A DNA stretch of 64,000 nucleotides from Sandaracinobacteroides sp041675905 (GCA_041675905.1 JBAYSX010000002.1:148382-212381); one strand, 5' to 3'; numbered from the stretch's first letter, positions 25,730 to 34,259 are shown. Translations and numbers: made by a program. The notes: generated by a model not told the origin, from the sequence alone.

Positions 25730-26518
25730 ATGGCCAGCCACGCGTTCGATAGCGCCTGCAGCACGGTGTTCGCGCCCGATTCCGCCGCAGTGGAACGGCG
25801 TTTGCGGCGTGGGCCAGTGCTGGTCAGGCCACCAGAAGTCGAACCCGCCGCGCAGCCCGAACCGGATTTTTTCACCCGCCGTTTCAACTGGAAGGCCGCC
25901 TTCCTCATCCTGGTCCTGCATATTCTCGCCATCGGTGCGATCCTTGTGCAGAAACACCAACAGGCGAAGATTCCCCTTGAAGCGCCGATTCTCGTCAATC
26001 TTATGGCCCCGGTCGCACCCCCGGCGGCAAGTCCGCCGCCGCCCGAAATCACCATGACCACGCCGCCGGTCGTCGTGCCGCCGCCGGTTTTCACCATCGC
26101 CAATCCGCCGCCCTCGATCACAGCGGTCGTTTCCTCCACACCGCCCTCCCCCACTCCCACACCGGCTCGGGTTATCGCCGTCACGCCCACACCGGCTTTC
26201 ACTGTCGCCGCACCCGTTGCCGCCCCTGCCACTTCAGAAAGCGCGGACCTCTCCGCCGGGCTGATCCGCGCCGAGCCGCCACGCTATCCATTCGAATCAC
26301 GCCGTCGCAAGGAAGAAGGCGTCGTAACGCTGGCCGTCACCCTCAATCCGCAGGGCGAGGTAGCGGAAATTGCCATCCGTGAAAGCAGCGGCTGGGATCG
26401 GCTGGACGATGCGGCGCTGCAAGCCGTGCGCCGCTGGCGCTGGCGTCCGCAAATGCGCGATGGCCAACCGGTCAGCGTGCGCGGGCTGGTCGAAATTCCT
26501 TTCCGTCTCAGCCGATAA
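25730..26518 (+). CDS. TonB-like energy-transducing protein
   Basis: 262 residues. One membrane anchor follows a cytoplasmic N-terminus of about 55 residues (WKAAFLILVLHILAIGAILV). A proline-rich periplasmic spacer runs from about residue 85 to 165, and the C-terminal TonB domain contains PRYPFESRRRKEEGVVTLAV and AVRRWRWRPQMRDGQPV. It couples the proton gradient to TonB-dependent receptors with ExbB/ExbD, which are not in the window. The ATG at 25730 is used rather than the TTG one codon earlier. The long cytoplasmic N-terminus is unusual for E. coli TonB but seen in other TonB-like proteins. Confidence 0.9.
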   Translation: MASHAFDSACSTVFAPDSAAVERRLRRGPVLVRPPEVEPAAQPEPDFFTRRFNWKAAFLILVLHILAIGAILVQKHQQAKIPLEAPILVNLMAPVAPPAASPPPPEITMTTPPVVVPPPVFTIANPPPSITAVVSSTPPSPTPTPARVIAVTPTPAFTVAAPVAAPATSESADLSAGLIRAEPPRYPFESRRRKEEGVVTLAVTLNPQGEVAEIAIRESSGWDRLDDAALQAVRRWRWRPQMRDGQPVSVRGLVEIPFRLSR

Positions 26519-26563
26519 CGCCGCATTGCATCGCGCCCGGGATACGGGATAGCGTTCGCGACC

Positions 26564-27304
26564 ATGGACAGTTACGCCGGGCCGGTCAAACCCGTATCCG
26601 CCGCCGCCATCGTCGGCGAACGGCTGCGCTATTATGATTATTGCATGACGGCCTTTGCCGTCTTGCTGATCTGCGCCAATCTGATCGGCGCGGCGAAGGT
26701 AGCGACCATCGAATTGCCGGTTATCGGCGCGCTGACCTTTGGTGCCGGGATCCTGTTTTTCCCGCTATCCTATGTGCTGGGCGACGTACTCACCGAAGTC
26801 TATGGCTATGCCCGCGCCCGCCGCGTCGTATGGGTCGGGTTTGCCGCCTCCATTTTCGCCGCCGGCATGGCGGCGTTTATCGTCGCCATTCCACCCGCCG
26901 CCGACTGGGAGGGCCAGGAAGCGCTCGCCAGCGTCATGGGCCAGGCCCCGCGAATCTTCGCTGCCTCCATCCTCGCCTTCTGGGCCGGCGAATTCGTCAA
27001 CGCGTTCGTGATGGCGCGGATGAAAGTTCTGACACGCGGCAAGCATTTGTGGGCGCGCACCATTGGCTCCACAGTTGCCGGTCAGGGCGTGGACAGCCTG
27101 ATCTTTTATCCCGTCGCCTTCCTCGGCGTATGGGAAACGAAGCTGATACTCGTGGTGATGATCACCAACTATCTGCTGAAGGTTACATGGGAAGCCATGC
27201 TTACCCCGGTTACCTACAAGGTCGTCGCCTTCATGAAACGCCGCGAAGGGCTGGATGTGTTCGACGAAGGCACGGATTTCACGCCCTTCCGGACGCGGAT
27301 TTAA
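26564..27304 (+). CDS. Queuosine-precursor transporter (YhhQ/VUT-1 family)
   Basis: 246 residues with about six membrane helices. The block FPLSYVLGDVLTEVYGYARARRVVW is the VUT-1 family hallmark, with FWAGEFVNAFVMARMK and GSTVAGQGVDSLIFYPVAF later. YhhQ imports the queuosine precursors preQ0/preQ1 across the inner membrane, letting the cell make queuosine-modified tRNA. The N-terminal 25 residues are soluble. It is a stand-alone gene converging with purQ, and no queuosine synthesis gene is nearby. Confidence 0.92.
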   Translation: MDSYAGPVKPVSAAAIVGERLRYYDYCMTAFAVLLICANLIGAAKVATIELPVIGALTFGAGILFFPLSYVLGDVLTEVYGYARARRVVWVGFAASIFAAGMAAFIVAIPPAADWEGQEALASVMGQAPRIFAASILAFWAGEFVNAFVMARMKVLTRGKHLWARTIGSTVAGQGVDSLIFYPVAFLGVWETKLILVVMITNYLLKVTWEAMLTPVTYKVVAFMKRREGLDVFDEGTDFTPFRTRI

Positions 27305-27311
27305 AGCCTCC

Positions 27312-27977
27312 CTACGCGATCGCCGCGACCAGGCTTTCGAACATCCGCCGCCCGTCGGTTCCGCCATGCGCAGCTTCTACCATACGCTCGGGGTGCGGCA
27401 TCAGGCCCAACACATTGCCGCGTTCGTTGATGACGCCCGCGATGTTCCGGACAGAACCGTTGACGGTTTCAGCATAGCGGAAAGCCACCTGGCCCTGTTG
27501 CTCCAGCCGGTCGAGCGTCGCATCGTCGGCGGTATAATTGCCGTCATGATGGGCGACCGGCAGAATCAGTTTCTCGCCCGGCCTGTAGGCGCGGGTGAAA
27601 GGGGTATCCGCATTGACGACTTCCAGGGTCACATCGCGGCAGATGAAATCGAGACCGGCGTTGCGCATCAATGCGCCAGGCAGCAGGCCCGATTCGGTCA
27701 GCACCTGAAAACCGTTGCAAATGCCCAGCACCGGCACACCGCGATCCGCAGCCGCGATGACTTCGCGCATGATCGGGGAACGGGCGGCGATTGCGCCCGA
27801 TCGCAGATAATCGCCGAAGCTGAAACCGCCCGGGATGCCGATGAAATCAATATCCGCCGGCAAGACATGATCGTCATGCCACAGCGCCAGCGGTTTGCGT
27901 CCGCTCACCTGTTCCAGCGCGACCATCAGATCCCGGTCGCAGTTGGAGCCGGGGAAGACTATGACTGCGGCTTTCAT
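27312..27977 (-). CDS. purQ: FGAM synthase glutaminase subunit PurQ
   Basis: 222 residues. It is the class I glutaminase subunit of phosphoribosylformylglycinamidine synthase in purine synthesis, delivering ammonia to PurL. MKAAVIVFPGSNCDRDL is the family N-terminus; the nucleophile cysteine is in PVLGICNGFQVL; the histidine and glutamate are in GLMPHPERM near the C-terminus. The ATG at 27977 is 13 bases after the purS stop. purL is not in the window. The stop is seven bases from the convergent transporter gene. Confidence 0.96.
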   Translation of the reverse strand: MKAAVIVFPGSNCDRDLMVALEQVSGRKPLALWHDDHVLPADIDFIGIPGGFSFGDYLRSGAIAARSPIMREVIAAADRGVPVLGICNGFQVLTESGLLPGALMRNAGLDFICRDVTLEVVNADTPFTRAYRPGEKLILPVAHHDGNYTADDATLDRLEQQGQVAFRYAETVNGSVRNIAGVINERGNVLGLMPHPERMVEAAHGGTDGRRMFESLVAAIA

Positions 27978-27990
27978 GATCTGCGCGCCT

Positions 27991-28221
27991 CTATTCCAGC
28001 TCGACGCGGAAATTTTCGATGACGGTGTTTGCCAGCAATTTGCGCGCCATATCCTCGACCTGATCGGCGGTGGTGCCATCGGCCACGTCCAGTTCGATGA
28101 CCCGCCCGACGCGCACGTCGGATATATCGGCGAACCCGAGCGATTCGAGAGCGTGGTGGATGGCGCGCCCCTGCGGATCGAGGACGCCAGGCTTCAGATT
28201 GACGGTGACACGGGCTTTCAT
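27991..28221 (-). CDS. purS: FGAM synthase accessory subunit PurS
   Basis: 76 residues. PurS bridges PurL and PurQ in the three-part FGAM synthase. MKARVTVNLKPGVLDPQG and the later DVRVGRVIEL are the typical PurS strands, and VIENFRVEL closes the domain. The ATG at 28221 fits the family length; longer in-frame openings reach into the upstream terminator and are discarded. It forms a two-gene unit with purQ. Confidence 0.95.
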   Translation of the reverse strand: MKARVTVNLKPGVLDPQGRAIHHALESLGFADISDVRVGRVIELDVADGTTADQVEDMARKLLANTVIENFRVELE

Positions 28222-28247
28222 AATCATCCGCCTATGCGCCAGAGCGC

Positions 28248-28283
28248 GCCCAAAAGAAAGGGGCAGGAATCGCTTCCTGCCCC
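28248..28283 (-). terminator. Intrinsic terminator of the PEP-CTERM gene
   Basis: GGGGCAGGAA at 28260-28269 and TTCCTGCCCC at 28274-28283 pair perfectly around a four-base loop. Read on the minus strand, the stem is followed by CTTTCTTTTGG, a T-rich tail, as expected for transcription ending after the PEP-CTERM gene and before purS. Confidence 0.8.
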
Positions 28284-28303
28284 ATCCCCCCGTAATGGAA
28301 AAG

Positions 28304-28867
28304 TCAGGCGGCGAGCGCCGCGCGACGCCGGCGGGCGGCAAAGCCGACCAGGCCGAAGCCGGAGATCATCATCGCCCAGGTCGCCGGTTCGGGGACCATG
28401 CCGAAGGCGAGGCTGATTTCCGTATCCGAATTATATTGCAGCCCGGCCCAGTTGATGCGCAGCTCATTGCCCGCGACGGAAACACGGGAAGCGTCGAAGC
28501 CAACCAGGTTGGTGCTGACCAGCGAGACGCCCGTGATGCGGCCGATGGCGGCCCCGGTGAATACCGGACCGTTAAAAGCGGTATTCGTCCACAGCGGTGA
28601 CGTGAGGACAGTGTCAAACGACATGTTGAGGCTGGCGCCACCGAAATCAAAGTCGATGAACGTCACATCTTCGACGTTAAGCGTGGTATCCACGCCGGCG
28701 CCGGCGACAAATGTGGCCGGGGCGAAGGTGGCGAAGGGATAGTCCGTTGCGAGATCCGGAAACTTATAGACACCTTCGACGGAATATCCTGTCAGCGTCG
28801 CCGCCGTCACCGGGTTGATCGCCATGGCTGCAACCATGGCACCCAGGCCAAGAACAAGTTTATGCAT
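28304..28867 (-). CDS. PEPxxWA-type C-terminal sorting-domain secreted protein
   Basis: 187 residues. It has a signal peptide (MHKLVLGLGAMVAAMAINPVTAA) and ends with the sorting signal VPEPATWAMMISGFGLVGFA followed by basic residues AARRRR. This is the PEP-CTERM variant common in sphingomonads; exosortase removes it and exports the protein in association with exopolysaccharide. The body (about residues 25-160) is beta-rich and of unknown function. It is a single gene with its own terminator, lying between purC's unit and purS. Confidence 0.88.
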   Translation of the reverse strand: MHKLVLGLGAMVAAMAINPVTAATLTGYSVEGVYKFPDLATDYPFATFAPATFVAGAGVDTTLNVEDVTFIDFDFGGASLNMSFDTVLTSPLWTNTAFNGPVFTGAAIGRITGVSLVSTNLVGFDASRVSVAGNELRINWAGLQYNSDTEISLAFGMVPEPATWAMMISGFGLVGFAARRRRAALAA

Positions 28868-29055
28868 TTTGAGCCCCTATCAGATTATCGCCGGTTTTAC
28901 CGACGGGTACGCAACAACCGCGCACCAGAAGCACAGCAATTATCGTGCCAGGGGCAGAAATATATTTTTAGTCAATATTATATGCTCGGTGTGCAACGCC
29001 GGGTTTGTAAGACTTGTTTGCAGAGTGAAGTTCATTAACCTTATTCCCCGTTAAA

Positions 29056-29964
29056 CTATCGGTTCGCCAGTCTCGCCACCGCCGCCAGGGCCTGGGAAAA
29101 GGCGCGTGTGCCGGGCGCTATCACCTCATAATGCCCCGCATTGGGAGCCAGCTGGATTTCGGCCAGATCGCCCGTCTTGCGCGCTCTCCGTGCATGGGCA
29201 AGGCCAATGGCCGGGAAGGCGCGATCATCATAAATACCGTGCAACAGGATGGCCGGCACGCGGGTTGGCGGCAGCGCCATCTCCGGCGCGGCTTCTTCAC
29301 CCCCGGCCGACAGACCCGCCACCGTGCCGTCTCCACAATGCAGGTCGATCAGCGGCCCTTGCGCGGCCAGATCGGTGAAGCCGCCCGCCAGCAACATGCC
29401 TTGCGGGCGCAACGGGTTTGCCCCGCGCGACGGATTTTCCGTCGCCAGTTGATGCCGCCCCGCCGCCCACAATGCCAGCCAGCCACCGGTCCCATGGCCG
29501 AACAGCACCACGCGGTCGGCATCAAGGTGATGCGATTCCGCTTCCGCGCGGATCAGATTCAGCGCCGCGCCCACATCGGTGAGCGTTCCGGGAAAACCGC
29601 CGCCCTCCTCATCGATATGGCGGTAATCGACCGACCAGACAGCGAAACCTTTGGCGATAAATGCTGCCGCCGCTGCCCGCAACAGTTCGGGCTGCGCCTT
29701 TTCCCGCCGGAAGCAGCTATCGCCGAGCAGGGCCACCACCGGCAGTCTCGCATCCGCCTCGCGTTTGCGCGGCAGGAACAGTTCGATCTTTTGCGCAGCC
29801 GATTCGCCATATCGCAAAATCTTGTCGGGCTTCGCCGCCGGCAAGGCCGCGATTGCGCGTGCGGTCATCAGCGTTGGCAATGGCGGCTGGCCGGATTGCG
29901 CCAGCGCCGGCATAGCCGGCAACTGGGCCAGCAGCAGCACCGCCAGCGCCGCCGCCCATTTCAT
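29056..29964 (-). CDS. Secreted alpha/beta hydrolase-fold protein lacking the nucleophile serine
   Basis: 302 residues. A signal peptide (MKWAAALAVLLLAQLPAMPALAQ) directs it to the periplasm. The fold resembles arylformamidase and BD-FAE esterases: VVALLGDSCF, VWSVDYRH, DADRVVLFGHG, ILLHGIYDDRAFP and APNAGHYEV. In the nucleophile elbow the usual GHSxGG reads GHGTGG, so the serine is replaced by glycine G158 (codon GGG), and the oxyanion HGG is also degraded. The apparent acid (DD) and histidine remain. It may have lost hydrolase activity or use another residue. The start overlaps the purC stop by four bases, so it is co-translated with purC. Confidence 0.8.
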   Translation of the reverse strand: MKWAAALAVLLLAQLPAMPALAQSGQPPLPTLMTARAIAALPAAKPDKILRYGESAAQKIELFLPRKREADARLPVVALLGDSCFRREKAQPELLRAAAAAFIAKGFAVWSVDYRHIDEEGGGFPGTLTDVGAALNLIRAEAESHHLDADRVVLFGHGTGGWLALWAAGRHQLATENPSRGANPLRPQGMLLAGGFTDLAAQGPLIDLHCGDGTVAGLSAGGEEAAPEMALPPTRVPAILLHGIYDDRAFPAIGLAHARRARKTGDLAEIQLAPNAGHYEVIAPGTRAFSQALAAVARLANR

Positions 29965-30740
29965 TTGCCGCGGGCCTTGCGCGCCTCGTCCAGATCGGCC
30001 ACCGAACCCTCCGCCCCTTCGGGCAACAGTCCCAGACGCCGGGCCACTTCCTGATAGGCTTCCACCTCGCCGCCGAGGTCGCGGCGGAAACGGTCCTTGT
30101 CGAGCTTTTCGCCGGTCTTGATATCCCACAGGCGGCACCCGTCGGGGCTGATCTCGTCGGCCAGCACGACGCGGCTGAAATCATCTTCCCACAGCCGGCC
30201 GAACTCCAGCTTGAAATCCACCAGCCTGATGCCGATGGCGGCGAACAGGCCGCAGAGGAAATCATTGGTGCGGATGGCCATATCGACCATATCGGCCAGT
30301 TCGTCCTGCCCGGCCCAGCCGAAACAGGCGACATGTTCTTCGGTGACGAGCGGATCGCCCAGCGCGTCATCCTTGTAATAATATTCCACGATCGTGCGCG
30401 GCAGCGCCGTGCCTTCCTCGATCCCGAGCCGCTTCGCCAGCGAACCGGCGGCGACATTGCGCACCACCACTTCCAGCGGGATGATTTCCACCTGCCGCAC
30501 CAGCTGTTCGCGCATGTTCAGGCGGCGGAGGAAATGGGTAGGAATGCCGATTCCCGCCAGCAGCGTGAACAGATGTTCCGAAATGCGGTTGTTCAGCACA
30601 CCCTTGCCGCTGATCGTGCCCTTTTTCTGGGCATTGAATGCGGTGGCGTCATCCTTGAAATACTGGATCAGCGTGCCAGGTTCCGGTCCTTCATACAGGA
30701 TCTTGGCCTTGCCCTCATAGATTTGGCGGCGGCGCGACAT
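29961..30740 (-). CDS. purC: SAICAR synthase PurC
   Basis: 259 residues. It condenses CAIR with aspartate using ATP in purine synthesis. MSRRRQIYEGKAKILYEGPE is the family N-terminus; FKDDATAFNAQKKGTI, VVRNVAAGSL, LVDFKLEFGR and VLADEISPDGCRLWD are the substrate and ATP blocks. The ATG at 30740 matches the family start. Its stop overlaps the following hydrolase gene by four bases (ATGA). purS and purQ lie further downstream on the same strand. Confidence 0.96.
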   Translation of the reverse strand: MSRRRQIYEGKAKILYEGPEPGTLIQYFKDDATAFNAQKKGTISGKGVLNNRISEHLFTLLAGIGIPTHFLRRLNMREQLVRQVEIIPLEVVVRNVAAGSLAKRLGIEEGTALPRTIVEYYYKDDALGDPLVTEEHVACFGWAGQDELADMVDMAIRTNDFLCGLFAAIGIRLVDFKLEFGRLWEDDFSRVVLADEISPDGCRLWDIKTGEKLDKDRFRRDLGGEVEAYQEVARRLGLLPEGAEGSVADLDEARKARGK

Positions 30741-30917
30741 GGAATTTACCTCGGGGAAACTGGATAAGATTGCGGAGATAGCGATTGCCCGCCCAAAGGG
30801 CAATGGAAGTTCGCGCTTCCGGCCTGTTGGAACCCTTGTATTTTTTGCGTGCGCCTGCGGTCTCCTCTTGCGCCATATCCCGCCATTGCGTATAGCCCTC
30901 GGCTCCCGCGCTCCCAC

Positions 30918-30993
30918 AGGAGTGTAGCTCAGCTGGTAGAGCATCGGTCTCCAAAACCGAGGGCCGGGGGTTCGAGCCCCTCCACTCCTGCCA
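30918..30993 (+). tRNA. tRNA-Trp (anticodon CCA)
   Basis: A 76-base cloverleaf. The acceptor stem AGGAGTG pairs with CACTCCT, the D arm is GCTCAGCTGGTAGAGC, the anticodon loop CTCCAAA lies on TCGGT/ACCGA with CCA at 30951-30953, the T arm GGGGGTTCGAGCCCC is intact, and the terminal CCA is encoded. Its place just upstream of secE is the common bacterial arrangement. Confidence 0.97.
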
Positions 30994-31117
30994 GAGCCTG
31001 GCCCGTGATTCGGGTGAGTCTTTGCAGGGCGGCGGGAATTTTCTGGGCCAGGCACCCTGGCTGATATCCGTAATTTGCGGATGTCTGCCGGGGCGGGGCC
31101 GTTGGTGGAAGCAGATT

Positions 31118-31315
31118 ATGGCGAAGGTTTCCCCGGGCGAATTCGTCCGGCAAGTGAGGACAGAGACGGCGAAGGTCACATGGCCCTCGCGCAAGGAGGT
31201 TGTGCAAACGACCATCCTGGTCCTCATCATGACCACGATCCTCGCGCTGTTCTTCCTCGGCGTCGATCAGATCCTGGGTCGAATGGTGCGCTTCATCGTG
31301 GGCCTGGGGGCCTGA
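31118..31315 (+). CDS. secE: Preprotein translocase subunit SecE
   Basis: 65 residues, the short alphaproteobacterial form. The amphipathic region EFVRQVRTETAKVTWPSRKE contains the conserved WPSRKE, followed by a single membrane helix (TTILVLIMTTILALFFLGV). SecE clamps SecY in the translocon. The ATG at 31118 is six bases ahead of nusG's gene in the same operon (stop to start), and the tRNA-Trp gene lies upstream. Confidence 0.95.
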   Translation: MAKVSPGEFVRQVRTETAKVTWPSRKEVVQTTILVLIMTTILALFFLGVDQILGRMVRFIVGLGA

Positions 31316-31320
31316 TCGGA

Positions 31321-31860
31321 ATGGCGCGCTGGTACATCATTCACGCCTATTCCGGCTTTGAAAACAAGGTGCGGGAGCAGATTCTGGCCGACGCCGCGCG
31401 TCTGGGCCTGGAATCGCAGGTTGAGGCCATCGAGGTGCCGACCGAAACCGTCACCGAAGTGCGCCGTGGCAAGAAATATCAGGCGGAACGCAAATTTTTC
31501 CCCGGATATGTGCTGGCGAAGCTGGAGATGAACGATCAGGTTTATCACCTCGTTCGCAATACGCCGAAGGTTACCGGGTTTCTCGGCTCGTCCGGCAAAC
31601 CGCAGCCGATCAGCGAGGCGGAAGCCGCCCGCATTCTGAATACGAAGGCCGATGCCGACGCCGCCCAGCCGAAGGCGCGACGCAAGGCCAGCTTCGAGAT
31701 CGGCGACAGTGTGAAGGTGCTGGATGGCCCGTTCGCGTCGTTCAGCGGCCTGGTCGAGGAAATCGACTTCGACCGCAGCCGCGTGAAGGTGTCGGTTTCG
31801 ATCTTCGGGCGGGCGACGCCTGTGGAACTGGATTTCGACCAGGTCGAAAAGACCAAATGA
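31321..31860 (+). CDS. nusG: Transcription termination/antitermination factor NusG
   Basis: 179 residues. MARWYIIHAYSGFENKVREQ begins the NGN domain that binds RNA polymerase; the KOW domain is at the C-terminus (IGDSVKVLDGPFASFSGLVEE). NusG suppresses pausing and couples Rho or the ribosome to RNA polymerase. The ATG at 31321 is five bases after secE's stop; an upstream in-frame opening overlaps secE and is rejected. RNAPII-like spacing to rplK is 136 bases. Confidence 0.97.
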   Translation: MARWYIIHAYSGFENKVREQILADAARLGLESQVEAIEVPTETVTEVRRGKKYQAERKFFPGYVLAKLEMNDQVYHLVRNTPKVTGFLGSSGKPQPISEAEAARILNTKADADAAQPKARRKASFEIGDSVKVLDGPFASFSGLVEEIDFDRSRVKVSVSIFGRATPVELDFDQVEKTK

Positions 31861-31961
31861 GTTTCCCCCGATGCGCCGCGGTCGGGCATCGGGTTTAACC
31901 GTGGGAGGCCGACGGGCATGACGCCCCGACGCCGTCTGGACCACACGGCCGCAACAGTCGG

Positions 31962-31980
31962 GGGAGGGGAAATCCCTCCC
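31962..31980 (+). promoter_or_regulatory. Leader hairpin upstream of rplK
   Basis: GGGAGGG and CCCTCCC pair around a five-base loop, 16 bases before the rplK start codon. In other bacteria ribosomal protein L1 represses this operon by binding the rplK leader; this hairpin sits where such a site would be. Its identity as an L1 site is inferred only from position. Confidence 0.35.
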
Positions 31981-31996
31981 GGAATGGAGTTGAGAT

Positions 31997-32431
31997 ATGG
32001 CAAAGAAGATTACGGGCTATATCAAGCTGCAGGTAGCGGCCGGCGCCGCCAACCCCAGCCCGCCCATCGGCCCCGCGCTCGGTCAGCGCGGTGTCAACAT
32101 CATGGAATTCTGCAAGGCGTTCAACGCAGCGACGGGCAACCTCGAAAAGGGCATGCCTATCCCGACGATCATCACCGTTTACGCCGACCGCAGCTTTTCC
32201 TTCGTAACCAAGACCCCGCCCGCGACCTTTCTGCTGAAGAAGGCCGCAGGGATTAAATCCGGGCACAAGACGCCAGGCAAGGGCGCTTTCGTGGCGAAGG
32301 TGAAGAAGTCCGACATCCGCGCGATCGCGGAAACCAAGATGGCGGATCTCAACGCCGTTGATATCGATGCGGCGATGCGGACGATCGAAGGCTCGGCCCG
32401 CGCGATCGGTATTGAAGTGGTGGAGGGCTGA
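31997..32431 (+). CDS. rplK: 50S ribosomal protein L11
   Basis: 144 residues. MAKKITGYIKLQVAAGAANP and PPIGPALGQRGVNIMEFCK are the L11 N-terminal domain; the C-terminal domain that binds the GTPase-centre rRNA contains KSGHKTPGKGAFVAKV. It is needed for elongation-factor and RelA function at the ribosome. Five bases before rplA, in the conserved secE-nusG-rplKAJL order. Confidence 0.98.
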   Translation: MAKKITGYIKLQVAAGAANPSPPIGPALGQRGVNIMEFCKAFNAATGNLEKGMPIPTIITVYADRSFSFVTKTPPATFLLKKAAGIKSGHKTPGKGAFVAKVKKSDIRAIAETKMADLNAVDIDAAMRTIEGSARAIGIEVVEG

Positions 32432-32435
32432 CCCG

Positions 32436-33134
32436 ATGGCAAAGCTGACGAAAAAGCAAAAGGCGCTGACCAGCACCGTCGACCGTGAACGGCTCTATGG
32501 CGTCGACGAGGCGCTGGCGCTGGTAAAGAAGAACGCGACCGCCAAATTCGATGAAACCATCGAGGTATCGGTCAATCTGAACGTCGATCCCCGCCATGCG
32601 GACCAGATGGTGCGCGGCGTCGTCACGCTGCCGAAAGGCACGGGCAAGACAGTGCGTGTGGGCGTGTTCGCGCGCGGCGCGAAGGCGGAAGAAGCCCAGG
32701 CTGCCGGCGCGGACGTGGTTGGCGCGGAAGATCTGCTGGAAATCGTCCAGGGCGGTACGATCGATTTCGATCGCTGCATCGCCACCCCGGACATGATGGG
32801 CCTGGTCGGTCGTCTCGGCAAGATTCTCGGCCCGAAGGGCATGATGCCGAACCCGAAGCTCGGCACCGTCACGATGAACGTGACCGAAGCTGTACAGGCG
32901 GCCAAGGGTGGCCAGATCGAGTTTCGCGTCGAAAAGGCCGGTATCATTCATGCAGGTCTGGGTAAGGCGAGCTTCGCTGAAGCCGATCTGCGCGCCAATT
33001 TCGACGCCTTGCTCGATGCGCTGACGAAGGCCAAGCCGTCGGGCGCGAAGGGCAAATATGTGGAAAAAATCGCACTCAGCTCAACGCAAGGGCCGGGTGT
33101 GAAAATCGACGTGGCAACCGCGCTTACCGCGTGA
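32436..33134 (+). CDS. rplA: 50S ribosomal protein L1
   Basis: 232 residues. MAKLTKKQKALTSTVDRERL, VNLNVDPRHADQMVRG and GPKGMMPNPKLGTVT are L1 signatures. L1 forms the stalk at the ribosomal E site and, in many bacteria, represses its own operon. The ATG at 32436 is five bases after rplK. The C-terminus (STQGPGVKIDVATAL) matches the family. Confidence 0.98.
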   Translation: MAKLTKKQKALTSTVDRERLYGVDEALALVKKNATAKFDETIEVSVNLNVDPRHADQMVRGVVTLPKGTGKTVRVGVFARGAKAEEAQAAGADVVGAEDLLEIVQGGTIDFDRCIATPDMMGLVGRLGKILGPKGMMPNPKLGTVTMNVTEAVQAAKGGQIEFRVEKAGIIHAGLGKASFAEADLRANFDALLDALTKAKPSGAKGKYVEKIALSSTQGPGVKIDVATALTA

Positions 33135-33329
33135 CGCCATAAGTGTTTCGGGGCGGGTTTCGCCTGCCCCGGAAGGCCGTCCGAGATTGCAGGTGCCATG
33201 AGGCATAAAGGAAGCGATTCCGCCAGCATGAGACGGGGACAGAAAACTCCGGTTATTCGGGTGTCCCTTCGGAAGGCATGAAGCGCCAAACCGTTTTCAT
33301 GGACGGGGCGGCTTTGTGTGGAGACGAGC
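33135..33329 (+). promoter_or_regulatory. rplJ leader region (L10 leader candidate)
   Basis: The 195-base gap before rplJ contains several GC-rich inverted stretches (for example GGGGCGGGTTTCGCCTGCCCC near 33150). In many bacteria the L10-L7/L12 complex binds a structured leader here to repress rplJL. The position fits; I could not derive the conserved L10-leader fold by eye. Confidence 0.45.
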
Positions 33330-33842
33330 ATGGATCGGAACCAGAAGAAAGAGCTGGTCACCAGTCTTGCAAAGACGTTCACCGAAACCGAGGTTGTGAT
33401 TATCACGCGCAACCATGGACTTACGGTGGCGCAGGTCACGGACCTGCGCGTACGGATGCGCAACGCTGGCGCCCAGTTCAAGGTGACGAAGAACCGGCTC
33501 ACCCGCATTGCTCTGGAGGGCACGCCCTATCAGGATATCGGCCAGTTTCTGGTCGGCCCTGTGGGTCTTGCCACCTCTGCCGATCCGGTCGCACCTGCGA
33601 AGGTTGCGGTCGAATTCGCCAAAACCACCGACAGGTTCGAAATTGTCGGCGGGGCGATGGCAGGCACGGTTCTCGATCTGAATGGCGTGAAGGCTTTGGC
33701 CGAACTGCCATCCCTCGACGAACTGCGGGCGAAGCTGGTGGGCCTTCTCAAGGCGCCGCAGACGAAGATTGCGCAACTGGCGACAGCGCCGGCGGCGAAA
33801 CTGGCGCGGGTATTTGCGGCCTATGGCGACAGCCAGGGCTAA
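33330..33842 (+). CDS. rplJ: 50S ribosomal protein L10
   Basis: 170 residues. MDRNQKKELVTSLAKTFTET and NHGLTVAQVTDLRVRMR are typical; TKNRLTRIALEGTPY binds 23S rRNA near L11. The alanine-rich C-terminal helix carries the L7/L12 dimers. The ATG at 33330 has GGAG seven bases upstream; a GTG four codons earlier (33318) is a weaker alternative. Confidence 0.97.
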   Translation: MDRNQKKELVTSLAKTFTETEVVIITRNHGLTVAQVTDLRVRMRNAGAQFKVTKNRLTRIALEGTPYQDIGQFLVGPVGLATSADPVAPAKVAVEFAKTTDRFEIVGGAMAGTVLDLNGVKALAELPSLDELRAKLVGLLKAPQTKIAQLATAPAAKLARVFAAYGDSQG

Positions 33843-33878
33843 ACGACATCCTATTATTTGAAATAACTGGAGACTATC

Positions 33879-34259
33879 ATGGCTGATCTCGAAAAGATCG
33901 TAGAAGAACTGTCCTCGCTCACGGTGCTGGAAGCTGCAGACCTTGCGAAGCTGCTGGAAGAAAAGTGGGGCGTGTCCGCTGCCGCCGCTGTTGCGGTTGC
34001 CGCTGGTCCCGCCGGTGCAGCCGGTGGCGCTGCCGCCGAAGAAGAAAAGACCGAGTTCGACGTGATCCTCACCGGCGACGGTGGCAAGAAGATCAACGTC
34101 ATCAAGGAAGTCCGCGCCATTACCGGCCTTGGCCTGACCGAAGCCAAGACGCTGGTGGAATCGGCCCCGAAGGCCGTGAAGGAAGGCGTGAACAAGGAAG
34201 AAGCCGAAAAGATCAAGACCCAACTCGAAGCTGCCGGCGCAACCGTCGAGCTGAAGTAA
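33879..34259 (+). CDS. rplL: 50S ribosomal protein L7/L12
   Basis: 126 residues. The N-terminal dimer domain begins MADLEKIVEELSSLTVLEAA; an alanine-rich hinge follows; the C-terminal factor-binding domain has KTEFDVILTGDGGKKINVIK and VREIT-like ITGLGLTEAKTLVE. It recruits translation factors. A strong terminator follows at once, and rpoB, which usually comes next in proteobacteria, is not present. Confidence 0.98.
   Translation: MADLEKIVEELSSLTVLEAADLAKLLEEKWGVSAAAAVAVAAGPAGAAGGAAAEEEKTEFDVILTGDGGKKINVIKEVRAITGLGLTEAKTLVESAPKAVKEGVNKEEAEKIKTQLEAAGATVELK

Noticed and set aside
30849..31064. Short plus-strand frame across tRNA-Trp
   Set aside because: The sequence is explained by the tRNA gene.
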